A program made the translations under genes and the position numbers. A stretch of 30,044 nucleotides of DNA from a virus: IMG/VR virus record IMGVR_UViG_3300028769_000032, positions 1 to 30,044 of that record. One strand, given 5' to 3'. Positions 15,209-22,674 of the stretch are shown piece after piece (within the stretch, counting starts at the first letter, position 1; every line of letters begins with the position of its first letter). A model generated the notes under the pieces. The model saw only the letters and a list, made by a program, of their open reading frames with translations. It had not been told where the DNA came from and did not search any database.

Positions 15209-16684
15209 CTATTTGCTAAAAGCCCTATCATGATAAGGATTGCAAAATCCAATTTCAGTCCATTTATTCCACTGACCATCAAACTTGAATACCAAGGCTT
15301 GATTCGCCTCATCATTGCGAGTCTTTGTGTGAAAGAAAAGTTTATACTTCTTATTGCGGTCAAGTTCCACTATTTCACGAACATTTGTATATTTGCCATG
15401 TTCATCTCTTTTTAGATTATGTGGTTTGATATCATATTTATCACCATCAAATTCATCTTCCCATACATCCCTGAACATGATAATTTCAGAAAATACTTCT
15501 GCAATTTGTTTACCATTAGCAAGACATTGTAAATCAAGAAATCTCTTATTCATCATATGCAATGCTAATTGTAGTGTGACAATGCAAGCAACATTTTCCT
15601 TTGATACGGCTTGAAATAACTTCTTTGAATCAGATAGCAAACTTTCCCATGCCGATTTATTATTATCTTCTGCGAGTTTCATTGTATCATAGATTACCAA
15701 GTCAAGTCCAAGTTTACTTTGTTTTTTTATAACCTTTGTGGTCTTTTCAATATTATAATCAAATGTCTTGACAAACTTCAACTTCGGCTTATACTCTCTA
15801 TTGATAATTTCTTGTGCTTCTTTGATTTTAACTATATCCTCATCCGTGAATGTGCCAGTTTTTAGTTTCTTGCGTGTGAGATTATAATAATCCAACCGTC
15901 TTACTAATACATGAATGAGCAGAAGCAGTTTATAAACCTTATTCTGTTGCTCGTTGGATATAATCATGACATTGCCACCAGATTCTACTATGGGAATAGC
16001 ATACACATCCATTATAACAGACGATTTACCTCCATTGGTATAAGAACATACAGCAGTAATATCTGCACGAGGAACGCCCAATGTGAGCCTATTCAAACGT
16101 GGAGCATATTTACCATATCCAATACCCATCTCTTCACCACGTTTACATGATTCCAGAAATTCATCATCAATTCCTAAATCTTCAATTTCAACGTCCATTG
16201 TTTTAGCAATGATAGAGTCATTCAGAATGTATTCATAATAATCAAATACTTCCTGTGTGGTCATTTTGTTGAATTTATCCATATTACTGATAACATTAAA
16301 TCCCTTATCATGCAATGTTAGTAGAAAATTGTTCTTAGATAAATTATCATAATATGCATCTGCATTAGTGGCATCAACAATTGAAATCATTTCATTAATT
16401 GAATTCCAACCACCTCTGCGTTCATAACCATTTTTTAATACCGGATTAGAAACCGTAAAAGCCGCAATACTTGCATCATCAAATGAGCGATACCCATTCT
16501 TAAATAATTCCATCCCCAATGAATAGTAAAATATTCCATCTTCTGTGAGGAATGTTTTATTTGCCACTACATCTGTATAATCTCCATATTTTTCTGGGTC
16601 TGAGAATAGACATGCTATAAAATTACCTTCCATGATATTCCTATTTGATACAAGTTCACTTGGATATAAATCTAATGTTTTCAT
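15209..16684 (-). CDS. DnaB-type replicative DNA helicase
   Basis: A 491-residue RecA-fold hexameric helicase. The N-terminal 150 residues are helical, as in DnaB (MEGNFIACLFSDPE). The P-loop is VCSYTNGGKSS at about 212-222, with Lys220; like DnaB it lacks the first Gly of a classical Walker A. DLVIYDTMKL is Walker B. CIVTLQLALHM followed by NGKQIAEVFSEIIMFRD matches the DnaB strand with the Q-L sensor and the conserved IxxxADxIxxL-type helix. The start overlaps the preceding stop by one base (TAATG). It lies between an unknown gene and the primase gene in the replication operon. It would unwind DNA at the phage fork; loader and origin are not evident here. Confidence 0.88.
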   Translation of the reverse strand: MKTLDLYPSELVSNRNIMEGNFIACLFSDPEKYGDYTDVVANKTFLTEDGIFYYSLGMELFKNGYRSFDDASIAAFTVSNPVLKNGYERRGGWNSINEMISIVDATNADAYYDNLSKNNFLLTLHDKGFNVISNMDKFNKMTTQEVFDYYEYILNDSIIAKTMDVEIEDLGIDDEFLESCKRGEEMGIGYGKYAPRLNRLTLGVPRADITAVCSYTNGGKSSVIMDVYAIPIVESGGNVMIISNEQQNKVYKLLLLIHVLVRRLDYYNLTRKKLKTGTFTDEDIVKIKEAQEIINREYKPKLKFVKTFDYNIEKTTKVIKKQSKLGLDLVIYDTMKLAEDNNKSAWESLLSDSKKLFQAVSKENVACIVTLQLALHMMNKRFLDLQCLANGKQIAEVFSEIIMFRDVWEDEFDGDKYDIKPHNLKRDEHGKYTNVREIVELDRNKKYKLFFHTKTRNDEANQALVFKFDGQWNKWTEIGFCNPYHDRAFSK

Positions 16685-17169
16685 TAATCCTCCAGAAAAA
16701 TTGATATATCTTTGCGTTGATTTGTTGCTGTAGATTTTATATTTGCATTGATTATGTCTAATTCCACATAATTCCCATCGGTTGATTTGGGTTCAATTAT
16801 TTTCACAGTTGATATGTTATTTTTGATTATGGCTATTATATAGGAAGTTTTTTGAAATATATTATTAAACTCTTTTGTGTTAGCATAATCAAAACTTGCT
16901 TTATTTTGGCGTATACATTCATATATTAAATTTTCTGGATACTCTAAGGATTTTAGTTTTGAAATAAACATAGGTGGGACAATCCCATTATCAAATATCA
17001 TCTCAGAAACTAAATTGATTAAGTGGCTTTTAGATTCCTTATCCTTTTTCCATTCATTATACACGGACTCATCTTTAAAATACTTACTTAGTTTTCCAAC
17101 TTGCCCTTTAAAGAAGATATCATTTGTACCAGATTCACCCGTTATATAACACTTAACTTTTCGTGCCAT
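16684..17169 (-). CDS. Hypothetical replication-operon protein
   Basis: A 161-residue soluble protein not recognised as a known family. It is Lys/Asn/Ile-rich and begins MARKVKCYITGESGTNDIFF, which resembles the start of a short zinc- or nucleic-acid-binding domain. However, there is only one Cys in that part and one near residue 105, so no zinc finger. The centre is predicted mainly helical. Its position directly before the helicase gene, with a one-base overlap, makes a helicase loader or replication accessory factor a reasonable guess but nothing more. Expression is probably controlled by the structure at 17176-17213: the ribosome binding site AAAGGGG can pair with the 3' arm of the terminator just upstream. 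Confidence 0.7.
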   Translation of the reverse strand: MARKVKCYITGESGTNDIFFKGQVGKLSKYFKDESVYNEWKKDKESKSHLINLVSEMIFDNGIVPPMFISKLKSLEYPENLIYECIRQNKASFDYANTKEFNNIFQKTSYIIAIIKNNISTVKIIEPKSTDGNYVELDIINANIKSTATNQRKDISIFLED

Positions 17170-17175
17170 TATTAC

Positions 17176-17213
17176 ACCCCTTTGTTAAAAAGAAAAGGGG
17201 CAATTAAGCCCCT
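17176..17213 (-). terminator. Intrinsic terminator that can alternatively mask the next ribosome binding site
   Basis: Minus-strand RNA has AGGGGC (17213-17208), loop UUAAUU, GCCCCU (17201-17196) and then a U-rich tract (to 17187): a classical rho-independent terminator directly after the ATPase stop. The 3' arm continues as CCCCUUU, which can instead pair perfectly with AAAGGGG, the ribosome binding site of the next gene (about 17182-17176). The two hairpins are mutually exclusive. Either form would lower expression of the downstream genes relative to the SSB-like and ATPase genes. Confidence 0.75.
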
Positions 17214-17217
17214 ATCA

Positions 17218-18282
17218 CTATTCTTTTAGAACTGCTACGATTGCTGACAATCCCTCTGTGCTTAGTTCTGTTGCATTTTTGAAGTTTTTAATTCCGTGTT
17301 TAGCCATGATTGCTTTAATTCGTTCCTTTGCATCTTCTTCAGCGTTTGGAAACTTTTGTTGAATAAATGTAACCATTTCTTCATTTTTTCCATCTTCTGA
17401 TTCTGCTACGGTTTCTGCAATAGAAGCTTCTTTCGCAAGTTCGGCTTTTTCTTTTGCATCTTGCGCTTTCTTTTTATCAAACTCTTTGTCAGAAAAATCT
17501 TTGCCCAGTGAATTTTTAATACCTTCTTCAACCGCTTTGAAATAATTCATTGCTCCGTATTCAACACGATTTGGGATATTATCAAAACGTGAACCTGCAT
17601 CAATAAATCCATCTGAACGGAAATACATATAACGTTCTGTATCTTTAAGCATACTTTCTTCAATAACTTTTTCAGTTACGATATTACACACAACGTCTGC
17701 TTTATAAGCAAATACGTTATAGTAATCAGCAGAAAGGTTAGATGTGATAATGCTATACGGGTCGCCATCAGTCTTTTGTTTAATCTCACGGAACTTGTTA
17801 TGACCAATCATAAAGAGTCCAGATTTTACACGTTTAAGTCGAGTAAGTTGTTCAGTAAGGAGCATAGATAGACGCTCTCGCCCTTTACCATATCCTCCAA
17901 AAGCCTCGTTAATTGACTTGCAATCCGTTTGTTTTTCAACTTTATGCATTCTGATAACTTCTTTGATTGCCATATTCACAAGTTCATCAATAGTATCAAT
18001 GGCAATCATTTTAAATTCATTGTCATCAGGATTTTTAACAAGCTCATCAACAATCGCTACAAACTCTTTCCATGTCATAGGATTTTCATAAACCAAACCA
18101 TCAATTGCATGGAATCCATCTTCATCTCCCAATGAAATCAGCAGAAGTTTGTCAATGTCTCCATAAACGTCTTTTGCAAGATTTGCCATTAGAGTTGATT
18201 TACCAATTTTCCGTTCTCCAATAATAAGATGACAATAATTCTCAAGATTCACCTTAACAGTATTCTTTTTTCCCAGTGCCAT
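17218..18282 (-). CDS. RecA-fold ATPase, Sak4-like phage recombinase
   Basis: A 354-residue P-loop ATPase of the phage Sak4/AAA_24 type, thought to promote single-strand annealing or strand exchange with the phage SSB. Walker A is GERKIGKST at residues 22-30 and Walker B is FKMIAIDTIDE with Asp96. GLFMIGHNKFREIKQK at about 160-175 is the usual sensor strand with a conserved His. The ATPase core ends near residue 245. The rest is a Lys/Glu/Ala-rich helical linker, followed by a C-terminal domain of about 50 residues (MVTFIQQKFPNAEED...) resembling a small helical DNA-binding fold. The gene directly follows the SSB-like gene, the arrangement typical of Sak4. GGAGG precedes its ATG. A terminator follows. 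Confidence 0.8.
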   Translation of the reverse strand: MALGKKNTVKVNLENYCHLIIGERKIGKSTLMANLAKDVYGDIDKLLLISLGDEDGFHAIDGLVYENPMTWKEFVAIVDELVKNPDDNEFKMIAIDTIDELVNMAIKEVIRMHKVEKQTDCKSINEAFGGYGKGRERLSMLLTEQLTRLKRVKSGLFMIGHNKFREIKQKTDGDPYSIITSNLSADYYNVFAYKADVVCNIVTEKVIEESMLKDTERYMYFRSDGFIDAGSRFDNIPNRVEYGAMNYFKAVEEGIKNSLGKDFSDKEFDKKKAQDAKEKAELAKEASIAETVAESEDGKNEEMVTFIQQKFPNAEEDAKERIKAIMAKHGIKNFKNATELSTEGLSAIVAVLKE

Positions 18283-18314
18283 TGTTTACCTCCATAGGTT
18301 TAAGTGAGTGTCTA

Positions 18315-19415
18315 TTAAAACAAATCCTCATCATCGTCATCCATTTCAAACAATTGAACTCCAGTTTCTTCTTTCACTTGTGTTACAGTTTTAGTTTCAG
18401 ATGTTGTATAAATTTGTGCTCTGAATTCTTCTTCTGACAATCCGCTATCAACTGCTCCATCTGTGAATGCTCCCTCAATCAGTGGTTTAGAGAGTCGGAA
18501 TTCAATTTTATTACCACCTACAGGTTTTGTTTTGGGTTTAAAATCTTCAATCTTAGAAATTCCCAATTCAACTTGTTCTCGTTGACTATCTGTAAGCATA
18601 TCTTCAGTAAATTCCACTTCTTCTGCACCACGGAATGCATTGATTTCCCATGGAATATGGCAGAATGAATCTCCAGAAATCTTGAAGATGTTTTTAAGAT
18701 AATTCAATCGTTTCACATGGTCGGGATTATTAACATCTACTTTGGATGCATTGATTACAAAATTCATTGGCATAAACTTACTGCCAGTATCTTTGTCAAT
18801 GTATTGTGAAACATACCCTGCAACATCAATAAGCTTGTCTTCTTCAAATCTATCTTCTGTCATAGAATCTGCGTTGAAGAATACATCTACCGTACATTGG
18901 AATCGTGGTTTTTCGTCTTCATTCGCAAGTTTGATAAACTTAGGATTGAATTTCTGATAAGTTTTTCCTCCACCTGATTCAACTTTAAAATCACCGCCAA
19001 TATAAATCTTCTTGCCTGCGTGCTTTGGAAATTCTTCTTTGAGATACTGAACCATATCATATTCATGTAGAAAAACTTTTTCTTCGCCAAGATTAACTTT
19101 TAGAAGCTTAAAATCTGCAACCATGTTAATGATTTTTTGGTCATTGCGGTCTTTCCAAGGAATCTCAAGTTTGGAACCTTTTTTGTCTCCTTCATTTTTA
19201 CTGAATGAAGAAATCTTGCCTTTGCTATCCACTGTTGAACAACTGAAAATTTCTGCAAATTGACCATTAGATTTGTCAACATTCATGCCAAACTTCATTT
19301 TTGTAAGATTCCATTTTCCGTCTTTACTTTTTGATTCTTCAAAGAATTTCATTTTGCTTTCCGCTTTAGGAATAAAAATCTCTCCCACAAAATTAAACTT
19401 GTTGTTAAATGCCAT
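18315..19415 (-). CDS. Single-stranded DNA-binding-like protein with acidic C-terminal tail
   Basis: A 366-residue protein, first gene of the replication operon. It has an extended, beta-rich composition with basic patches, and ends in FEMDDDDEDLF: a run of acidic residues closed by a hydrophobic aromatic residue. This is the hallmark by which SSB, T7 gp2.5 and T4 gp32 recruit partners. A Gly/Lys stretch around residue 150 (KVESGGGKTYQKFNPKFI) and several aromatic strands fit an OB-fold, although the family is not certain from motifs alone. The position before a Sak4-like ATPase supports an ssDNA-binding role. The promoter at 19498-19527 and a leader of about 75 bases precede it. GAGGAG is the ribosome binding site. 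Confidence 0.65.
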   Translation of the reverse strand: MAFNNKFNFVGEIFIPKAESKMKFFEESKSKDGKWNLTKMKFGMNVDKSNGQFAEIFSCSTVDSKGKISSFSKNEGDKKGSKLEIPWKDRNDQKIINMVADFKLLKVNLGEEKVFLHEYDMVQYLKEEFPKHAGKKIYIGGDFKVESGGGKTYQKFNPKFIKLANEDEKPRFQCTVDVFFNADSMTEDRFEEDKLIDVAGYVSQYIDKDTGSKFMPMNFVINASKVDVNNPDHVKRLNYLKNIFKISGDSFCHIPWEINAFRGAEEVEFTEDMLTDSQREQVELGISKIEDFKPKTKPVGGNKIEFRLSKPLIEGAFTDGAVDSGLSEEEFRAQIYTTSETKTVTQVKEETGVQLFEMDDDDEDLF

Positions 19416-19497
19416 AACTTTTAAATCTCCTCTTCATCTCTTCATATTTTATAATACATTACTGCCAACTAAACCCTTACCAAATCCCAACTTCCCA

Positions 19498-19527
19498 ATC
19501 ATACCACAATCCCAATCCTATTGTCAA
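19498..19527 (-). promoter_or_regulatory. Sigma-A-like promoter of the replication operon
   Basis: Minus strand TTGACA (19527-19522), an 18-base spacer and TATGAT (19503-19498), preceded by TGG for an extended -10. It is the only good promoter seen ahead of the contiguous run of genes from 19415 down to 8140, so it probably drives the whole replication operon. Confidence 0.75.
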
Positions 19528-19536
19528 TCAATCCAC

Positions 19537-19559
19537 AAAAGAATATTATTCCTATTCTT
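19537..19559 (-). terminator. Weak terminator-like hairpin
   Basis: Minus strand AAGAATA (19559-19553) and TATTCTT (19545-19539) form a perfect seven-pair AT-rich stem with a seven-base loop, ending in TTTT. It overlaps the stop codon of the 71-residue gene and lies just upstream of the replication promoter. The low GC content makes it weak. Confidence 0.45.
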
Positions 19560-19767
19560 CATCCTCAATCTCAACCAATTCAGCAATTGAAACCAATTCA
19601 AATACTCTCGTTTCCAACTCACCACTCAATTGAATGCCCAGTTTCTTTTTAGCACTTGAAGCAAGAATCCCTTCTACTACGATTCCTTGGACTGTTGTTC
19701 CACGAATTTGACTACCCTCTTCAATAAACTTTCCATCGACCATAAATCCTTTTGCAAATGTTAGCAT
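19552..19767 (-). CDS. Hypothetical small acidic protein
   Basis: A 71-residue protein starting MLTFAKGFMVDGKFIEEGSQ. I choose the ATG at 19767 because GGAGG lies eight bases before it; a five-residue longer frame starts inside the ribosome binding site. The sequence is beta-rich (RGTTVQGIVVEGI, KLGIQLSGELETRVFELV) and ends in an acidic tail (EIEDEE). It is the last gene of the unit beginning at the 21178 promoter, just before the replication promoter. It is not recognised as a known family. A small partner-binding protein is possible, but the sequence offers no proof. Confidence 0.65.
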   Translation of the reverse strand: MLTFAKGFMVDGKFIEEGSQIRGTTVQGIVVEGILASSAKKKLGIQLSGELETRVFELVSIAELVEIEDEE

Positions 19768-19803
19768 TTGTAAATCCTCCATTTTCTCATTTTATATTTT
19801 GTA

Positions 19804-20229
19804 TTACATTGAAACCTTTTCAATATCTTTCGTAGCTTTCATAGCTTTCTCATTCAACTCATTAACAGCTTTAGCCAATTCACCAACCGTAATTCCATTC
19901 GCTTCAATCTGAAAATTATTAATCGTACTATTAAACCCTGTAGATTTTAATACTCGTGGTTCAACTGAGCAATCAATATTAACACACGGAACGAATGTTA
20001 GTGCTTCAGCAACTGCATAACTACCGTCTGGGTTGCGTTGTTGGGTCGTAACTTGAACAAGACAATCATTTCCTACGTTACACACTTTACTCGATTTCAT
20101 CCAGCCTTGACTCTGTGAGGATGCTTTACATAGAAGTTTAAAAGTATCGCCATCACCATACACAACCAAATCTGAAATATTTGCTTTAGCACCTTTAACT
20201 TCGGTAATTCCCAAATCTTTATCTGTCAT
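19804..20229 (-). CDS. Hypothetical protein, 141 residues
   Basis: The start is placed at the ATG at 20229, where TTGGAG lies six bases upstream and the preceding gene ends one base before. The longer frame from 20250 would overlap that gene. The first 90 residues look beta-rich with four scattered cysteines (LLCKASS, VCNVGNDC, FVPCVNIDC). The last 35 residues form a helix (TVGELAKAVNELNEKAMKAT) that could oligomerise. There is no signal peptide and no membrane segment. It is not recognised. The context is a unit of small accessory genes between the two membrane proteins and the replication operon. Confidence 0.65.
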   Translation of the reverse strand: MTDKDLGITEVKGAKANISDLVVYGDGDTFKLLCKASSQSQGWMKSSKVCNVGNDCLVQVTTQQRNPDGSYAVAEALTFVPCVNIDCSVEPRVLKSTGFNSTINNFQIEANGITVGELAKAVNELNEKAMKATKDIEKVSM

Positions 20230-20230
20230 A

Positions 20231-20449
20231 TTATTCTCCAATCTTTTCAATTGTACAAGTCATAGGTGAAAAATTCAAATAATCATTTACCAAGCCTTCT
20301 GTAAAAGTGTGTCCAAGCAATGTCCTATGAACAGCAAGTAATACTTCATCCAATCTATTATTTGGAATACTTGTAGTTGTTTCAGTTTGAAAATATGATT
20401 CTTCGTTTCCATCCATGAAATCTTCAAGTTTGATTGTAACTTTAATCAT
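20231..20449 (-). CDS. Hypothetical protein, 72 residues
   Basis: A small acidic protein beginning MIKVTIKLEDFMDGNEESYF, with a middle helix (RLDEVLLAVHRTLLGHTF) and a short beta-like end (SPMTCTIEKIGE). It has no motif that I recognise. The gene has AAGGAGA upstream of its ATG, and its last codons supply the ribosome binding site of the next gene (one base between stop and start), so the two are coupled. Confidence 0.62.
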   Translation of the reverse strand: MIKVTIKLEDFMDGNEESYFQTETTTSIPNNRLDEVLLAVHRTLLGHTFTEGLVNDYLNFSPMTCTIEKIGE

Positions 20450-20463
20450 TTAGTTTAATCTCC

Positions 20464-20916
20464 TTATCTCACAAACTTCCTATAAGCCAACGTTCCCAAT
20501 GTTCCAATCAAAGCAATAACTATCACAAATGAAAATATATTTGCCATTCCAGTTAGAAACGGATGTTCATTTACTGGTTGTTGAAATGGAGCAACTTGAC
20601 CCGTTCCAGTATTCACAATTACAGGTTTCTGATTATAATTTCCAAACAGCATTTGATACATAAGCATATCCTGAAAGAATGAATTATGTTGAACATAATG
20701 AACTTCTTTGTGAATCACAGGTGATGTAGTTACAGGTTTTGCAATTGGTTTAGCTACTGTTTTAGTGTCCTGAATTGTAGTTTTAACCACAGGTTTAGCC
20801 GTTTGAGTTTTAGTCAGTGTAACTTTTGGTTTACTATATGATGCTGGTTTCGATGAAAATGACTTCGTTGATGTTGAATGATAAGACGAATGATGTGACG
20901 ATGAACTTCTAGCCAT
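20464..20916 (-). CDS. Ser/Thr/Lys-rich protein with C-terminal membrane anchor
   Basis: A 150-residue protein. Residues 1-30 are almost all Ser, His and Tyr (MARSSSSHHSSYHSTST). Residues 30-70 are a Lys/Thr/Pro-rich low-complexity stretch with imperfect K-P-V/I-T repeats. A single hydrophobic segment near 126-146 (FSFVIVIALIGTLGTLAYRK) ends in a basic tail, as in a tail-anchored protein with the N-terminus in the cytoplasm. It lies next to another small membrane-protein gene, also with a Ser-rich start, after the promoter at 21178. The function is unknown; it could be a membrane tether or an inner-membrane host-takeover factor. Confidence 0.65.
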   Translation of the reverse strand: MARSSSSHHSSYHSTSTKSFSSKPASYSKPKVTLTKTQTAKPVVKTTIQDTKTVAKPIAKPVTTSPVIHKEVHYVQHNSFFQDMLMYQMLFGNYNQKPVIVNTGTGQVAPFQQPVNEHPFLTGMANIFSFVIVIALIGTLGTLAYRKFVR

Positions 20917-20928
20917 TATTGTTCTCCT

Positions 20929-21132
20929 TTAATTTTTCGCTATAATAACTGCGCCAACCAACACGATTCCCAAAACAACCAATACTACCAACGTACTAAT
21001 CCAAATAGGACTCAATACCCATAGCCATGACCATGCAATACAACCAAGTAGTTTAAGAGTTATAAATACAATAGTAAGCAATCCTACAAAACCAATTCCA
21101 CCTGAACTTGTTGAACTTGATGTTTTAGACAT
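20929..21132 (-). CDS. Small two-helix membrane protein
   Basis: A 67-residue protein. A Ser/Thr/Gly-rich start (MSKTSSSTSSGGIGFVG) is followed by two likely transmembrane helices, roughly residues 14-35 and 39-64, the second very Val/Ile/Leu-rich, ending AKN. It is the first gene after the promoter at 21178-21206 and has AAAGGAG upstream of the ATG. Two-helix proteins of this size can be holins, but there is no lysis cassette here, so I do not make that call. The neighbouring downstream gene is also a membrane protein, and the two may work together. Confidence 0.65.
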   Translation of the reverse strand: MSKTSSSTSSGGIGFVGLLTIVFITLKLLGCIAWSWLWVLSPIWISTLVVLVVLGIVLVGAVIIAKN

Positions 21133-21177
21133 TTTACTCTCCTTTTAATTTAAGTTTTATAATTACCCTACCAACCC

Positions 21178-21206
21178 ATCTTATCATTTCGCCAATCCAG
21201 TGTCAA
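21178..21206 (-). promoter_or_regulatory. Sigma-A-like promoter, extended -10
   Basis: Minus strand TTGACA (21206-21201), a 17-base spacer and TAAGAT (21183-21178), preceded by TGA. It lies in the gap between the zinc-finger-like gene at 21211 and the small membrane-protein gene, and would drive the five small genes down to 19552. Confidence 0.7.
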
Positions 21207-21210
21207 CAAA

Positions 21211-21543
21211 TTATCCCATATTCTTTTCAAAACATTTTACACAACACTTCTCTCCACAATTATATTCTCTCAAGTCATCAATATTAACTTGAATTTCACC
21301 ACATACATCACAAACACCACGCAATATGTGTAATTCTTTTTGACTAAATGTATCAAGTGGATATTTAATACCCCAATCCCTTTCCATTTCCATAAACTCA
21401 ACTTTATTCGCTTTCGTGTCAATCAAACACCCAACTCCATCAAATGTACAGAATGAGCGAGTTGATTTTTGAGAGTCATCCCACATGTGATTAATGTGCC
21501 ATCCTGCTTGTTTCATGTCATTGTAGAATTGTTTAGCGTTCAT
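21211..21543 (-). CDS. Hypothetical protein with C-terminal four-Cys zinc motif
   Basis: A 110-residue protein. The first 75 residues form a mixed alpha-beta region (MNAKQFYNDMKQAGWHINHM) without known motifs. The C-terminal third has CDVCGE, then CGEKCCVKCFEKN, giving a likely Cys2-Cys2 zinc-binding site. The ATG overlaps the stop of the HAD nucleotidase gene (ATGA), so it is coupled to it. A promoter for the next unit follows at once. Function unknown; binding of nucleic acid or protein through the zinc site is an inference. Confidence 0.65.
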   Translation of the reverse strand: MNAKQFYNDMKQAGWHINHMWDDSQKSTRSFCTFDGVGCLIDTKANKVEFMEMERDWGIKYPLDTFSQKELHILRGVCDVCGEIQVNIDDLREYNCGEKCCVKCFEKNMG

Positions 21544-22124
21544 ACTGCCTCCCTAATCATATCCGCATAAATCTCAATAGTATTAATCAATTCCTCATCC
21601 CACTTAGTAGCAATTGCACCTTTCCAATCCTTATTATAAGGCATAAGTCCATTGTCCATGAATAGAATTCCGTATGGATTATCCTTTAGATTCCGAGAAT
21701 GGTCATCAACTACCAATCCTGTTAGGAAATCTTTGCCCATAGCAACCACACTATCAGTTTTAACAATCAAATGATAATCATCAAAATATTTATTAAAACC
21801 ATTTGATTCCAAGAATTTAATTTTATTAATGGCATTATTTGGATGACAGATGCTACAAATTTGAAGCGAATATTTATTTGTTGATTTTAAATAGTCCAAT
21901 ACTTCAAATACTCCGGGTTTAATACTTACATAATTCCAAAAGTCATTGGAATTAAATGCTTCTTCAATCCAAGTTTCATATACATTTAAAACATCCAATC
22001 CGTTCCATTGTCGAATCACATCTGGAAGTTCTACTTTAAAATCATGGGAATATTTGCGTCTGATTGCGAGGTTTGAATTAATGATACAATCATCCATGTC
22101 AAATGTAATTAAAATTTTACTCAC
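21540..22124 (-). CDS. HAD-family 5'(3')-deoxyribonucleotidase-like phosphatase
   Basis: A 194-residue protein that probably dephosphorylates (deoxy)nucleoside monophosphates. HAD motif I is ITFDMDDCI with Asp9 (nucleophile) and Asp11. A helical cap follows (about 20-70). LQICSICHPN at about 85-95 sits where motif II is expected, a Lys-containing segment comes next, and GLVVDDHSRNL supplies the motif III/IV acidic pair. I use the GTG start at 22124: TTGGAGG lies five bases before it, while an 11-residue longer ATG frame lacks a site and overlaps the kinase gene more. The eight-base overlap couples it to the dNMP kinase gene, so the two enzymes adjust the same nucleotide pool. Confidence 0.75.
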   Translation of the reverse strand: MSKILITFDMDDCIINSNLAIRRKYSHDFKVELPDVIRQWNGLDVLNVYETWIEEAFNSNDFWNYVSIKPGVFEVLDYLKSTNKYSLQICSICHPNNAINKIKFLESNGFNKYFDDYHLIVKTDSVVAMGKDFLTGLVVDDHSRNLKDNPYGILFMDNGLMPYNKDWKGAIATKWDEELINTIEIYADMIREAV

Positions 22125-22674
22125 GCTTACCTCCAAGTACCCTATCACAAAATTCAATAGCCACCTTCTTCAAATCAACCAAATCTCCATAATTAATCAC
22201 GGTGTAAGAAAATTTGTAATCGTCTAAAGCAGTTTCGCTTTCATGTTGTTGCTGTTCAAAAGTCAAATTAGACTCATAATTCGGACGAACAAGACGAACA
22301 TCAATTACTTTATTACTACCAAAATTAGATTTAGGAAGCTCGCATTCGTTTGGGAATCTTGTATCTGGGACGATGAAATAATCAAATTCATCAAATAGAA
22401 TTAGAATATCCTTACACATTCGATTTACATGGAAATTAACATCTCTCATTTCATTGCGAATTACATCTGTTCCAATTCGTTGGAGAACTGAACGCCAATA
22501 ATCTGTTTTTTCTCCGTTCCATCCAAGATACTCTTTACATAATGATTTGATATGTCGTGCAAATGCTGTGATTACTACACGTTGATTTTGAGATTCTAGA
22601 TATTCTTTGATGTAGTCTGCAAATTGATTTTTCCCACATCCCGCTTTTCCACTAATTAGAATTAGTTTTTTCAC
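22117..22674 (-). CDS. Deoxynucleoside monophosphate kinase
   Basis: A 185-residue phage dNMP kinase of the T4 gp1 kind, which phosphorylates dNMPs for DNA synthesis. The P-loop is ISGKAGCGKNQ at about 7-17, with Lys15 and an Asn where Ser/Thr is usual. Later signatures are RHIKSLCKEYLGW, the LQRIGTDVIRNE helix (about 65-77) and FIVPDTRFPNECE, which holds the D-x-R-F-x-N-E pattern of this family. The start codon is GTG, with AAGGAGG upstream. The frame overlaps the gene before it by 23 bases and the nucleotidase after it by eight. The pairing with a nucleotidase and, further on, a ribonucleotide reductase supports a dNTP supply role. Confidence 0.85.
   Translation of the reverse strand: MKKLILISGKAGCGKNQFADYIKEYLESQNQRVVITAFARHIKSLCKEYLGWNGEKTDYWRSVLQRIGTDVIRNEMRDVNFHVNRMCKDILILFDEFDYFIVPDTRFPNECELPKSNFGSNKVIDVRLVRPNYESNLTFEQQQHESETALDDYKFSYTVINYGDLVDLKKVAIEFCDRVLGGKRE

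Noticed and set aside
20929-21132. Holin
   Set aside because: Two membrane helices and small size fit, but no endolysin or lysis cassette is adjacent; size and hydropathy alone are not enough.
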